Source: Caldovatus sediminis (GTDB taxonomy: Bacteria > Pseudomonadota > Alphaproteobacteria > Acetobacterales > Acetobacteraceae). Taken from it: DNA of 64,000 nt. The position numbers were made by a program, and so were the translations under genes. The DNA lies in the NCBI RefSeq assembly GCF_014644455.1, contig NZ_BMKS01000017.1, forward strand, positions 1 through 64,000, written 5' to 3'. The notes under the pieces are model-generated. The model did no database searches, was not told where the DNA came from, and saw only the letters and a list, made by a program, of their open reading frames with translations. Numbering within the stretch: position 1 is the first letter of the stretch; each line of letters opens with the position of its first letter. Below are positions 18,785 to 29,783 of this stretch, piece after piece.

Positions 18785-18889
18785 AGCCGTTTTCGCCCGG
18801 CCGTGCCCGCTGCAACGGCTCCCGCTCGTCGTCTGCCGAGCAGATTCTTCGCGCTCCCGGCCGTTTCCAGCCGTCCGCGATCTGCCCTA
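18784..18889 (+). repeat. Dispersed 105-bp structured repeat, copy A
   Basis: This segment, from GAGCCGTTTTCGCC to CCCTAG, is matched in reverse complement by 61546-61649 with about ten mismatches and one 3-base gap, counted by eye. It fills the gap between two convergent genes and its last bases give the stop codon of the DUF488 gene. GAGCCGTT at the start pairs with AACGGCTC at 18814-18821, so the transcript would fold. A diverged third copy lies near 56388. It is neither coding nor an IS end that I recognise; a bidirectional terminator or REP-like mobile repeat is my inference. Confidence 0.75.
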
Positions 18890-19318
18890 GCGCCGGCGGC
18901 GCGCGCCTGGCGCGGGCGCAGGGGGCGCCGTGGCGTTGCCCGCCGCACCGCGGTGGCCCCCGTCCTCCAGCAGGACATCCCGGAGGACCACCGCCTCGTT
19001 GTGCGCCTCGTCCCGGGCCGCGAACAGCAGGGTGAGCGGACCCCGGCCGGCCAGCTCGTGCAGGGCGGCGAGAGCCTCGGGCCGGTGCTCGAGCTCCGCG
19101 CGGTACTTCTCGCGGAAGGCGGGCCAGCGGGAGGGCTCGTGCCCGAACCATCGGCGCAGCGCGGTGCTCGGCGCGACGTCCTTGAACCAGGCGGTCAGCG
19201 CGGCGCGCTCCTTGCTGATGCCGCGCGGCCACAGCCGATCCACCAGGATCCGCGCGCCGTCACCGGGCTCGGGAGGGTCGTAGATCCGCTTCAGCCGAAT
19301 GTTCCGGCCGGCAACCAT
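18887..19318 (-). CDS. DUF488 family protein (YeaO-like)
   Basis: The 143-residue protein has the full DUF488 pattern: NIRLKRIYDPPEPGDGARIL, VDRLWPRGISKE, the AWFKDVAPS core, WFGHEPSRWPAF and LLFAARDEAHNEAVVL. The biochemical role of this family is not known. I chose ATG 19318, which has GGTGG upstream; ATG 19327 is three codons earlier. The last 25 residues, rich in Ala, Pro and Arg, come partly from sequence bordering the dispersed repeat, and the stop codon lies within that repeat, so the original C-terminus may have been replaced. Confidence 0.88.
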   Translation of the reverse strand: MVAGRNIRLKRIYDPPEPGDGARILVDRLWPRGISKERAALTAWFKDVAPSTALRRWFGHEPSRWPAFREKYRAELEHRPEALAALHELAGRGPLTLLFAARDEAHNEAVVLRDVLLEDGGHRGAAGNATAPPAPAPGARRRR

Positions 19319-19546
19319 GGCAGCCACCCGTCACCGGCGGTCACCATAGATTCCGCCCGGGACACGGGTCAAAGGCGGCCGGCACGCTCCGCCGCGGGCG
19401 GCGCGCCGGGGTGCGGCGCGTGCCGCGCATGGCCGGTCAGGAACGGCCGCGCGCCGCGCGGTCTGGCCTTCCGCTCGCCCGGCTGGCATAGGGACGGTCA
19501 CGCTGCGCCGCAGCACGTCACCGCAGCAGGCCGGACCCGTTCGCCC

Positions 19547-20101
19547 ATGCCCCTGCCACCCGCCGCCGCGAGACGGCAGCTCCTGCACACCCGCAGCCTC
19601 GTCATGCGCGGCTACCAGCGCGAGGACGGGCTCTACGACATCGAGGGGCAGCTCACCGACACCAAGACCGAGCCCTTCGAGACCATGGACCGCGGCCCGG
19701 TCGCGCCGGGCGAGCCGCTGCACGGCATGTGGCTGCGCCTGACGGTGGACGAGGCGATGCTGATCCACGACGTCGAGGCGGTCTCGGACCACACGCCCTA
19801 CGCCGTCTGCCCGGCGGCGGCGGCGAACTTCAAGCGCCTCGTCGGCCTGCGCATCGGCCCGGGCTTCACCCGCGCGGTGCGGGAGCGGGTGGGCGGCACG
19901 GCGGGCTGCACGCACCTGCGCGAGATGCTCGGCCAGCTCGCCACCGTCGCCTACCAGACCATCGGCGGGCGCAGCGGCAGCGGCAGCCCGGGGCTGGTGG
20001 ACACCTGCCTCGCCTGGGCGGCGGACGGGCCGGTGGTGCGGGCGCGCTTCCCGGAGGCGGCGAAGGCGGCCGCCGCGGCGACGAAGCGGGCGGCGGAGTA
20101 G
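19547..20101 (+). CDS. DUF2889 domain protein
   Basis: The 184-residue product matches the DUF2889 pattern as I recall it: [49 protein letters not shown], the Pro/Tyr-rich [33 protein letters not shown] and LATVAYQT. Function is unknown; proteins of this family recur near tRNA-modification and metabolic genes without a fixed context. A GGxxGCxHL motif with a His close to Cys may bind metal. The start ATG 19547 lacks a strong ribosome site. The 228-base divergent gap to the DUF488 gene shows nothing specific. Confidence 0.85.
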   Translation: MPLPPAAARRQLLHTRSLVMRGYQREDGLYDIEGQLTDTKTEPFETMDRGPVAPGEPLHGMWLRLTVDEAMLIHDVEAVSDHTPYAVCPAAAANFKRLVGLRIGPGFTRAVRERVGGTAGCTHLREMLGQLATVAYQTIGGRSGSGSPGLVDTCLAWAADGPVVRARFPEAAKAAAAATKRAAE

Positions 20102-20231
20102 CGGCCGCTGGCCGCGGCGCCGGCCTGGCCGGCTCGACGGGACGCGGCGGCGGCCCCATCTTGGTCGTGACGCCGAACTGCCGCGGGGCCGGTGCCCCGA
20201 CGCCGCCCTCCGCCGGATCGAACCGCCGCCG

Positions 20232-22440
<2,209 letters not shown>

Positions 22441-22448
<8 letters not shown>

Positions 22449-23265
22449 GCCGGCCCGCGCCGCCCCGGAGGGCGCCGCCGCGGCCTGGCCGGTCGCGGAC
22501 TCGATCCCGCGCGCGGCGCTGGTCACGGGCGGCGCCCGGCGCCTCGGGCGGGCGATGGTGCGGGCGCTCGCCGAGGCGGGCTTCGACGTCGCCGTGCACT
22601 ACGGCCGCAGCGCCGCGGAGGCCGAGGCGGCGGCGGCGGAGGTGCGCGCGCGCGGCCGCGCCGCCGTCGCCCTCGGCGCCGACCTCGCGCGGGAGGCGCA
22701 GACCGCGGCGCTGCTCGGGCGCGCCGCCGAGGCGCTCGGCGGCCCGATCGGCGTGCTGGTCAACAACGCCAGCGTCTTCGAGCGCGACGAGTGGCACGAC
22801 GCGACGCGCGCGAGCTGGGACGCGCATCTCGAGCCGAACCTGCGCGCGCCCTTCGTGCTGACGCAGGCGTTCGCCCGCGCCCTGCCGGAGGCGGCGGAGG
22901 GCGTGGTGGTCAACATGCTCGACCAGCGGGTGTGGTCCGTCACGCCGCACTTCGTCTCCTACACCGTCTCCAAGGTGGGGCTCTGGGGGCTGACGCGGAG
23001 CCTCGCCCTCGCGCTCGCGCCGCGCATCCGGGTGAACGCGATCGGCCCCGGCCCCGCCCTGCCCTCGAAGCGGCAGACGCCGGAGCAGTTCGCGCGGCAA
23101 TGCGCCTCCACGCCGCTGCGGCGCGGCACCTCGCCGGAGGAGGTGGCGCGGGCGCTGCGCGCGATCCTCGCCCTGCCCTCGATGACGGGGCAGATGATCG
23201 CGCTCGACGGCGGGCAGCACCTGCAGTGGTCGCCCTCGCGCGCCGCCGGGACGGTGCCGGAATGA
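22441..23265 (+). CDS. Pteridine reductase/FolM-like short-chain dehydrogenase
   Basis: This 274-residue SDR has [12 protein letters not shown], the TGxxxRxG cofactor loop that marks the PTR1/FolM group, instead of the usual TGxxxGxG. It also has [30 protein letters not shown] with catalytic Tyr and Lys, and [11 protein letters not shown], a loop typical of pteridine reductases. FolM reduces dihydromonapterin and can act on dihydrofolate. It is coupled (ATGA) to folB, which supports a pterin role. GTG 22441 overlaps the uvrB stop; GTG 22426 is an alternative. I do not assign folM formally because substrate choice cannot be read. Confidence 0.82.
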
Positions 23266-23693
23266 GCGGCGACGCGGCGCGCGGCGAGGGCTTCGCGCCG
23301 GACGCGGCGCGCGGGCTGCGCCTCGTCTTCGTGCGCGGGCTCGAGGTGCGCGCGCGCCTCGGCGTGCATCCGCACGAGGAGCGCGCGCCGCAGCGCGTGC
23401 GCATCGCCATCGAGGCGGCGGTCGAGGACGACGCCGCGCCCGACGGCATCGGCGCCGATCGGCTCGCCCGCGTCGTGGACTACGGCCGGCTGGCGGAGAC
23501 GGCGCGGCGCGCCGCGACCGAGGGGCATGTGCGGCTGGCCGAGACGCTGGCCGAGCGCATCGCCCTCGCCGTGCTGGCCGAGCAGCCGCGGGTGCGGGCG
23601 GTGCGGGTGACGGTCGAGAAGCCGGACGCCGTCGCCGACGCCGAGTCGGTCGGCGTCGCCGTCGAGCGGCAGCGGCGCCGGCAGCGACCTTAG
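23262..23693 (+). CDS. folB: Dihydroneopterin aldolase
   Basis: The 143-residue protein carries the FolB fold: LVFVRGLEVRARLGVHPHEERAPQRVRI, the conserved first strand and active-site Glu, then VVDYGRLAETARR, HVRLAETLAERIA and VRVTVEKPDAVADAESVGV with the catalytic Lys. It converts dihydroneopterin to 6-hydroxymethyl-dihydropterin in folate synthesis. ATG 23262 overlaps the upstream reductase stop. About 18 non-conserved residues precede the fold. Confidence 0.92.
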   Translation: MSGDAARGEGFAPDAARGLRLVFVRGLEVRARLGVHPHEERAPQRVRIAIEAAVEDDAAPDGIGADRLARVVDYGRLAETARRAATEGHVRLAETLAERIALAVLAEQPRVRAVRVTVEKPDAVADAESVGVAVERQRRRQRP

Positions 23694-23999
23694 GCGGCCC
23701 TGGAAGGGTTCGGCGCACGTTTTGTCCACCGCCGTCACGGCTGCGCGAGCCGCCCACGCCGCGTCAATCGCGAAGTTGCTCTTGACGCATGACGCGAGCG
23801 GCCCGCAGTCGTAACTTAACGGTATTTCAACGGCTTAAGGAGCTGGTACGGGTTTGCACAAAAACCGGGCAGTCAAATGTGACCGGCGTGTGACCGCCGC
23901 CGGAACCGGATTGGGCAATCTCCTTCCACAGAGTTTTCCACAGCTTTGGTGGACAAGCGCGGGCTTGAGCCGCGCCTTCCGGCGGCATAGGTCAGCGCC
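23694..23999. promoter_or_regulatory. AT-richer intergenic region with a DnaA-box-like sequence upstream of uvrC
   Basis: This 306-base gap is clearly less GC-rich than the rest of the window, most of all at 23805-23885. TTTTCCACA near 23934 fits the DnaA box consensus TTWTNCACA. Weaker relatives are CCTTCCACA just before it, TTGTCCACC read on the minus strand just after, and TTGTCCACC at 23722. GTTC-N7-GTTT at 23708-23722 is one base off the alphaproteobacterial LexA pattern GTTC-N7-GTTC and could serve uvrC. It may be an ordinary promoter region with chance motifs; no dnaA, parAB or hemE is beside it. Confidence 0.4.
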
Positions 24000-25913
24000 A
24001 TGGCAGCGGTGAACGAATCGGGGACAGGCCGGCGCGACGCCGCGCCCGTCCTCGAAGGCATGCGGGTGATCGAGACCGCGCTTCCGACCCTGCCGCTCTC
24101 GCCGGGCGTCTATCGCATGCTCGATGCGCGCGGCGAGGCGCTCTATGTCGGCAAGGCGCGCGCCCTGCGCCGGCGGGTCGCCGCCTACACGCGGATCGGC
24201 CGCCTGCCCGAGCGCCTGCGCCGCATGGTGCACGAGACGCGCAGCCTGGAGGTGGTCACCACCGCCTCCGAGGCCGAGGCGCTGCTGCTCGAGGCCAACC
24301 TCATCAAGCGCCTGCGCCCGCGCTACAACATCGTGCTGCGGGACGACAAGTCCTACCCCTGGCTGGTGCTGACCGAGGACCACCCCTACCCGCAGATCGC
24401 CAAGCACCGCGGCGAGCGCCGCAAGGGCGCGAGCTACTTCGGCCCCTTCGCCTCGGCCTGGGCGGTGAACCAGACGCTGACCGCGCTGCAGCGCGTCTTC
24501 CTGCTGCGCTCCTGCCGCGACACGGTGTTCGAGAGCCGCGACCGGCCCTGCCTGCTCCACCAGATCCGGCGCTGCTCGGCGCCCTGCGTCGGGCGCATCG
24601 CGCGCGAGGACTACGCCGCGCTGGTGCGCGAGGCGAAGGAGTTCCTCTCCGGCGGCACGCCCTCCATCCAGCGGCGCCTGGCGCAGGAGATGGAGGAGGC
24701 GGCGGAGCGTCTCGAATTCGAGCGCGCCGCCGCGATCCGCGACCGCATCCGCGGCCTGACGCACGTGCAGGGGCGCGACCGGATCAACATGGAGGGCGTC
24801 GGCGACGCGGACGTGATCGCGCTGCACCAGCTCGCCGGCCAGTCCTGCGTGCAGGTCTTCTTCTTCCGCGGCGGCCGCAACAACGGCAACCGTCCGTTCT
24901 TCCTCAGCCACGCCAGGGCCGGGCAGCGCGAGGGCGAGGTCCTGCAGAGCTTCGTCGCCCAGCTCTACGACGACCTGGCGCCGCCGCCGCTCGTCCTGCT
25001 CAGCCACGAGCTGCCGGAGCAGGCGCTGGTCGCCGAGGCGCTCGCCACCCGCGCCGGCCGCAGGGTCGAGCTGCACCGGCCGCAGCGCGGCGACAAGCGC
25101 GCCGCCGTCGAGCACGCCCTGGCCAACGCGCGCGAGGCGCTGGAGCGCCGCCTGGCCGAGGGCACGGCGCAGGAGGCGCTGCTGCAGGGCGTGGCGAAGC
25201 TGTTCGACCTCCCCTCCGCGCCGGAGCGGATCGAGGTCTACGACAACAGCCACATCCAGGGCGCCAACGCCTACGGCGTGATGATCGCCGCCGGCCCGGC
25301 CGGCTTCCTCAAGCACGCCTACCGCAAGTTCGGCATCAGGGGCCCCGCGAGGCCGGGCGACGACTTCGCCATGATGCGCGAGGTGTTCGAGCGCCGCTTC
25401 GGCCGCGCCGCGAAGGAGGACCCGCTGCGCGAATCCGGCGCCTGGCCCGACCTCGTGCTGATTGATGGCGGCCTCGGCCAGCTCAACGCCGCGCGCGCGG
25501 TGCTGAACGAGCTCGGCTGCCACGACCTCCCGGTGGTCGCCATCGCGAAGGGCGCGGACCGCGACGCCGGGCGCGAATGGTTCCACCAGGCGGGACGCGC
25601 GCCCTTCCAGCTCCCGCCGCGCGATCCGGTTCTCTACTATCTGCAGCGCCTGCGCGACGAGGCGCACCGCTTCGCCGTCACCACGCACCGCGCCGGCCGC
25701 TCGAGATCGCTGGTGCGGAGCGAGCTCGACGAGGTGCCGGGCGTCGGCCCCGCGACCAAGCGCGCGCTGCTGAACCATTTCGGCTCGGTGCGCGCCGTCA
25801 AGCAGGCCGGCCTTGCCGATCTCGAGAACTGCCCCGGCGTCGGGGCGGCGCTGGCGCGGCGCATCCACGGGCATTTCCACCCCGGCGCCGTCGCCGCTAG
25901 AACCCCCGGCTGA
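24000..25913 (+). CDS. uvrC: Excinuclease ABC subunit C
   Basis: The 637-residue dual-incision nuclease has an N-terminal GIY-YIG domain ([20 protein letters not shown]), a Cys-bearing segment [13 protein letters not shown], a UVR domain ([14 protein letters not shown]) for contact with UvrB, an RNase H-like nuclease domain with [11 protein letters not shown] and [11 protein letters not shown], and tandem helix-hairpin-helix motifs ([25 protein letters not shown]). ATG 24000 begins about 38 residues before the GIY domain, and no strong ribosome site distinguishes it from downstream starts. pgsA follows 29 bases after, as in many alphaproteobacteria. Confidence 0.96.
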   Translation: MAAVNESGTGRRDAAPVLEGMRVIETALPTLPLSPGVYRMLDARGEALYVGKARALRRRVAAYTRIGRLPERLRRMVHETRSLEVVTTASEAEALLLEANLIKRLRPRYNIVLRDDKSYPWLVLTEDHPYPQIAKHRGERRKGASYFGPFASAWAVNQTLTALQRVFLLRSCRDTVFESRDRPCLLHQIRRCSAPCVGRIAREDYAALVREAKEFLSGGTPSIQRRLAQEMEEAAERLEFERAAAIRDRIRGLTHVQGRDRINMEGVGDADVIALHQLAGQSCVQVFFFRGGRNNGNRPFFLSHARAGQREGEVLQSFVAQLYDDLAPPPLVLLSHELPEQALVAEALATRAGRRVELHRPQRGDKRAAVEHALANAREALERRLAEGTAQEALLQGVAKLFDLPSAPERIEVYDNSHIQGANAYGVMIAAGPAGFLKHAYRKFGIRGPARPGDDFAMMREVFERRFGRAAKEDPLRESGAWPDLVLIDGGLGQLNAARAVLNELGCHDLPVVAIAKGADRDAGREWFHQAGRAPFQLPPRDPVLYYLQRLRDEAHRFAVTTHRAGRSRSLVRSELDEVPGVGPATKRALLNHFGSVRAVKQAGLADLENCPGVGAALARRIHGHFHPGAVAARTPG

Positions 25914-25942
25914 ACCGCACCCGAGCGCCGCCGGACAGCCCC

Positions 25943-26626
25943 GTGCCGACCGACCTTCCGAACCTGCTCACCCTCTCGCGCATCGCCGCGATCCCGCTCG
26001 TGGTGCTGTTCGCCTCGCTCGAGCGGCCCTGGGCGGACCTCGCCGCCTGCGTCGTCTTCTCCCTCGCCGCCATCACCGACTACTTCGACGGCAGGATCGC
26101 GCGGCAGCGCCGGCAGATCAGCTCCTTCGGGCGCATGCTCGACCCGATCGCCGACAAGCTGCTGGTCGGCGCGGCGCTGATGCTGCTCGCCGGGCACGGC
26201 CGGCTCTCGGACTACGGGCTGTATCCCGCGATCGTGATCCTGCTGCGCGAGATCCTGGTCTCGGGCCTGCGCGAGTTCCTCGCCGGCATCAGGCTCGGCC
26301 TGCCGGTGACGCGGCTGGCCAAGTGGAAGACGGGATTCCAGATGGGCGCGCTGGGCACGCTGCTCGCCGGCGACTCCGGGGCGGGGGTGATCTTCCTCGA
26401 CGTCCTGCCCATCTCGCTCATCGGCGAGGCGATGCTGTGGACCGCGGCGGTGCTGACCCTGGCGACCGGTTGGGACTACCTCCAGGCCGGGCTGCGCCAC
26501 GCGGCGGGCGAGCGCCATGCGGCGGCCGCGTCATCGGCGCACCATCCCGGCCCGGTCGAGGCGCTGCCCGCCGCCGGCGCGGCGCGCCCGGTCGAGGCCA
26601 CCGATCCGCCCGCGGTGCGGCCTTGA
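25943..26626 (+). CDS. pgsA: CDP-diacylglycerol-glycerol-3-phosphate 3-phosphatidyltransferase
   Basis: A 227-residue membrane enzyme making phosphatidylglycerol phosphate. The CDP-alcohol phosphotransferase motif is visible as TDYFDGRIAR, then FGRMLDPIADK, with the spaced Asp and Gly residues. NLLTLSRI opens the first membrane helix, and LREILVSGLREFLAG is the conserved cytosolic segment. The start is GTG 25943. The last 35 residues are a non-conserved Ala/Pro tail. It follows uvrC closely and precedes a lipoprotein gene. Confidence 0.93.
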   Translation: MPTDLPNLLTLSRIAAIPLVVLFASLERPWADLAACVVFSLAAITDYFDGRIARQRRQISSFGRMLDPIADKLLVGAALMLLAGHGRLSDYGLYPAIVILLREILVSGLREFLAGIRLGLPVTRLAKWKTGFQMGALGTLLAGDSGAGVIFLDVLPISLIGEAMLWTAAVLTLATGWDYLQAGLRHAAGERHAAAASSAHHPGPVEALPAAGAARPVEATDPPAVRP

Positions 26627-26696
26627 GCGGCCCGGACCGGCGGCGCATGGTGCGGGGCGGCGGCGAGCCGGAGGGACCTGGGGGAGCGCGGGCGGC

Positions 26697-27389
26697 ATGA
26701 TCGGCGACGGCGGCAAGGGAATGGTGGCGGCGCTGGCGAGCGGCGATGCCGGAGCGCGACGACGCGCCGTCGCGGCCGGCGTCCTGGCGGCGTCCGCGCT
26801 GGCCCTGCCGGGCTGCGCGGCGCTCGACGTCACGCCCCCCTGGGCGCCCGTGGGCGCCCGCGTGGTGGACATGGACAGCCTGACGGTGCGGCGCGTCACC
26901 GGCGGCGGGGCCGCCGAGGTGCCCGTCCCGCCGCTGACCCCCGAGCCGGGCGACATATGGCCGCTCCAGGAGGCGCCGCGGGTCACCCTCGCCGATCCGG
27001 CTGACGCCCTGCGCGACATCCCGCCCTACCGGCCCGAGGGGATGCGCGCCGAGCCGCCTCCGCCTGCCGAGCAGCGACCCCCGCCCCCGGCGCGGCGCCC
27101 GGCGCGCCGCGGCAGCTCCTCGGCCCCGCCGCCACCGCCGGAGCCGAGAGCCGAGCTTCGCCTCCCGGCGCAGCCGCCGGCCCTGCCGGTGACGCCCCCT
27201 CCGGCGCGGGTCGAGGGGCGCGTCATCCCCTATCCGGGCGGCCAGGCGGTCACGACGGGCGGGACGGAGCAGTACCAGACCTTCGGTGAGCCCGGCACCG
27301 CCGGGGGCGGCGTCGCCGTCCCCGAAGGCCCGACGACGGTCCTGATCGGGCCCGACGGGCGGGTGCGGGTCGTGCCGACGCCGCGCTGA
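26697..27389 (+). CDS. Proline-rich lipoprotein of unknown function
   Basis: The 230-residue product has a basic N-terminus (RRRAVAAG), a hydrophobic stretch and a lipobox ALPGCAAL near residue 40, so it is probably an acylated envelope protein. The mature part starts with LDVTPPWAPVGARVVDMDSLTVRR, continues with a Pro/Arg linker around residues 120-165 and ends with GTEQYQTFGEPGTAGGGVAVPEG and a short IGPDGRVRVVPTP strand. I do not recognise a family; small proteins with such ends occur in Rhodospirillales between pgsA and moaD. ATG 26697 has GGGGGAG upstream. Confidence 0.65.
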   Translation: MIGDGGKGMVAALASGDAGARRRAVAAGVLAASALALPGCAALDVTPPWAPVGARVVDMDSLTVRRVTGGGAAEVPVPPLTPEPGDIWPLQEAPRVTLADPADALRDIPPYRPEGMRAEPPPPAEQRPPPPARRPARRGSSSAPPPPPEPRAELRLPAQPPALPVTPPPARVEGRVIPYPGGQAVTTGGTEQYQTFGEPGTAGGGVAVPEGPTTVLIGPDGRVRVVPTPR

Positions 27390-27471
27390 GCGGGCGCCGC
27401 CGGATGCCGCCGACCCCGCCCCGCCTCCCGACCCCGGCGCGACCGGTGCGCGGCGCGTGAGGGAGAGCCCG

Positions 27472-27723
27472 ATGCGCGTGCTCTATTTCGCCTGGCTGCG
27501 GCAGAAGGTCGGCGTCGCCGAGGAGGAGGCCGCGCCGCCTGCGGACGTGCGCGACGTCGCGGGCCTGATCCGCTGGCTCGCCGCGCGCAGCCCCGGCCAC
27601 GCCGCCGCCTTCGCCGATCCGCGCCAGGTGCGCGCGGCGGTGAACCAGGAATTCGCCACCCCCGACACGCCGGTCGCGCCGGGCGACGAGGTGGCGTTCT
27701 TCCCGCCGGTGACGGGAGGCTGA
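27472..27723 (+). CDS. moaD: Molybdopterin synthase sulfur carrier subunit
   Basis: The 83-residue ubiquitin-like protein opens MRVLYFAWLRQKVGV and ends VAFFPPVTGG; the C-terminal Gly-Gly is the thiocarboxylation site that donates sulfur to precursor Z. AVNQEFATPD is the conserved beta-grasp stretch. ATG 27472 has GGGAG seven bases upstream; an in-frame GTG at 27457 is five codons earlier. moaE follows after eight bases, so the two synthase subunits are co-expressed. Confidence 0.93.
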   Translation: MRVLYFAWLRQKVGVAEEEAAPPADVRDVAGLIRWLAARSPGHAAAFADPRQVRAAVNQEFATPDTPVAPGDEVAFFPPVTGG

Positions 27724-27731
27724 GACAGGCC

Positions 27732-28232
27732 ATGGCGACGGTCCGGGTGCAGGAGGCGCTGTTCGACCTGGCGGCGGAGACCGCCGCGCTGACCGCCGGG
27801 CGCAGCGATGTCGGCGCCGTGGCGAGCTTCCTCGGCGTCTGCCGCGCCGACGACGGGCTCAGCGCGATGGTGCTCGAGCACTATCCGGCGATGACCGAGC
27901 GCGCGCTGCGGCGCATCGCGGCGGAGGCCGAGGCGCGCTGGCCGCTCACCGGCTGCACGGTGATCCACCGGGTCGGACGCATCCTGGCCGGCGAGCCGAT
28001 CGTGCTGGTGCTGACCGCGAGCGCGCATCGCGCCGCGGCGCTCGAGAGCTGCGCCTTCCTGATCGACTGGCTCAAGACCCGCGCCCCGTTCTGGAAGTGC
28101 GAGGAATTCGCGGACGGCGAGCGGCGCTGGGTCGCGGCGCGCGCGGAGGACGAGGCGGCGGCGGCGCGCTGGGGCGGGGCGGGCGCGGATGCGCCGGCCC
28201 GCCGACGGGAACCGGAACGCGCGGCCGGATGA
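27732..28232 (+). CDS. moaE: Molybdopterin synthase catalytic subunit
   Basis: The 166-residue protein shows GAVASFLGVCRADD, LEHYPAMTERALRRI, CTVIHRVGRILAGEPIVLV, and TRAPFWKCEEF with the conserved catalytic lysines (LIDWLKTRAPFWK). It builds the dithiolene of molybdopterin with MoaD. This window also holds moaB and the molybdenum enzyme sulfite dehydrogenase. A tail of about 30 Ala/Arg-rich residues follows the fold. The stop overlaps the following ATG (ATGA). Confidence 0.94.
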   Translation: MATVRVQEALFDLAAETAALTAGRSDVGAVASFLGVCRADDGLSAMVLEHYPAMTERALRRIAAEAEARWPLTGCTVIHRVGRILAGEPIVLVLTASAHRAAALESCAFLIDWLKTRAPFWKCEEFADGERRWVAARAEDEAAAARWGGAGADAPARRREPERAAG

Positions 28233-29731
28233 TCGCGCCGCCCACGCGCTCGCGCGCGGGCGGCGTCCTCGCCGTGATCGCCGGCGCGGCGCTGCTGGTC
28301 TGGCCGGCCTTCCTCAACGGCTACCCGATCGTCTTCAGCGACACCGGGGCCTTCCTCGCGCAGACCCTCGTGCCGCTGATGATCTGGGACAAGCCCTACG
28401 TCTACGGGCCGTTCCTCCACCTGTTCCACCAGCGCCTCTCGCTCTGGGGACCGCTCGTCGCGCAGGGCCTGGTCCTGTCGCACCTGCTGTGGGTGACGCA
28501 GCGCGCGCTGCGCGGCACCGCCTCGCCCGCGGGCCACCTGGCGGTGACGGCCGGCCTCGCGGCGCTGACGAGCGCGCCCTGGACGGCGGCCTTCCTGATG
28601 CCGGACCTCTTCGCGCCGGTGACGGTGCTCGGCCTGTTCCTGCTCGGCCTGGCGCGCGACCGGCTCGGCCGCGGCGAGGCGTGGTATCTCGGCGCGCTCG
28701 CCACCCTCGCGATCGCCTCGCATCTCGCGCATCTCGTTGTCGCGGCGGGCGTGATCGCGGCCGTGTCCGTGCTGAGCCGGCGGGCGCGTCCGGCGCTGCG
28801 CGCCGTGGCGCCGCTCGGCGCGGCGCTGGCGCTGCTGCTCGCGAGCAACGCGATCGGGCATGGCCGGCTCGCGGTCTCGCCCTACGGCGCGACCTTCCTG
28901 CTGGCGCGGCTGCAGGACGACGGACCGGCGACGCGCACGCTGCGCGCGCTCTGCCCCGGCGCCGGCTGGCGGCTCTGCGGCTTCCTCGACCGCCTGCCGA
29001 TGGATTCGGACGAGTTCCTGTGGTCGCCCGAAAGCCCGCTCTACCGCGAGCCGGACGGCACGCCGCTGCCGGGGGGCATGCCCGGCGGCGCGCGGATGGC
29101 GCCGGAGGCGCAGGCAATCCTGGCCGCGACGCTCCGGCGCGAGCCGCTCGGCGTGGCGGCGGCGATGCTGCGCAACACGCTGCGGCAGCTGCTCGCCGCG
29201 CGGGTCGGCGACACGCTGCACGACCGCTTCCTCGCCCTGATCCCCGGACGCGAGATCGCCGCGCATTTCCCGGCGCGCGAGCTGGCGGCCTACCGCGCGG
29301 GGGCGCAGAAGCGCGGCGTGCTGGAGGCGCGGGCGGCGCCCTTGCTCGCGCCGCACCTGCCGGTGCTGGTCCTGGCCGCCCTGCTGCTGCCGCTCGCCCT
29401 GTGGCGGGCGGCGCGGGCGGGGGAGGGGCTCCGGCTCGGGCTGCTGGCCTGCGTGCTGGCCGGGCTCCTCGCCAACGCCTTCGCCACGGGCGCGCTGAGC
29501 GGGCCGCACGACCGCTACCAGGCGCGCATCGTCTGGCTGCTGCCGCTTGCCGTCGGGCTGACGCTGTGGCCGGCGGCCGGGGAGGGGGGAGGGCGGGTCC
29601 GGGCGGCCGCGGCGCAGGAGGGGCGCGCGGGGTGCCCGGCTGGAACCGCCGGTGGAAACATGCGCCTGCGGAAAGGCGCGGCGGAGCGGGAGGAAGAGGG
29701 TTCCCTTCTTCTAGTATCCAGTATTCATTGA
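28229..29731 (+). CDS. Polytopic membrane protein of unknown function
   Basis: The 500-residue protein has about nine hydrophobic segments, including residues 13-30 (VLAVIAGAALLVWPAFL) and a cluster at the C-terminal end. Between the first helices it has NGYPIVFSDTGAFL and WDKPYVYGPFLHLFHQRLSLWGP, and later a periplasmic-looking loop with two Cys (ALCPGAGWRLCGF) that could form a disulfide. GPHDRYQARIVWLLPL near the end recalls the end of GT-C glycosyltransferases, but no acidic catalytic motif is clear. ATG 28229 overlaps the moaE stop. The C-terminal 50 residues look non-conserved. I cannot assign a function. Confidence 0.7.
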   Translation: MIAPPTRSRAGGVLAVIAGAALLVWPAFLNGYPIVFSDTGAFLAQTLVPLMIWDKPYVYGPFLHLFHQRLSLWGPLVAQGLVLSHLLWVTQRALRGTASPAGHLAVTAGLAALTSAPWTAAFLMPDLFAPVTVLGLFLLGLARDRLGRGEAWYLGALATLAIASHLAHLVVAAGVIAAVSVLSRRARPALRAVAPLGAALALLLASNAIGHGRLAVSPYGATFLLARLQDDGPATRTLRALCPGAGWRLCGFLDRLPMDSDEFLWSPESPLYREPDGTPLPGGMPGGARMAPEAQAILAATLRREPLGVAAAMLRNTLRQLLAARVGDTLHDRFLALIPGREIAAHFPARELAAYRAGAQKRGVLEARAAPLLAPHLPVLVLAALLLPLALWRAARAGEGLRLGLLACVLAGLLANAFATGALSGPHDRYQARIVWLLPLAVGLTLWPAAGEGGGRVRAAAAQEGRAGCPAGTAGGNMRLRKGAAEREEEGSLLLVSSIH

Positions 29732-29783
29732 TCGCATATTCGTGATCCGCCATCGCAGCCGACCGCGTAAGGGGGGCCCCGCC

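Noticed and set aside
23708-23722. LexA box GTTC-N7-GTTT upstream of uvrC
   Set aside because: One base off the consensus and almost 280 bases from the start; mentioned only as a possibility, not called as a site.
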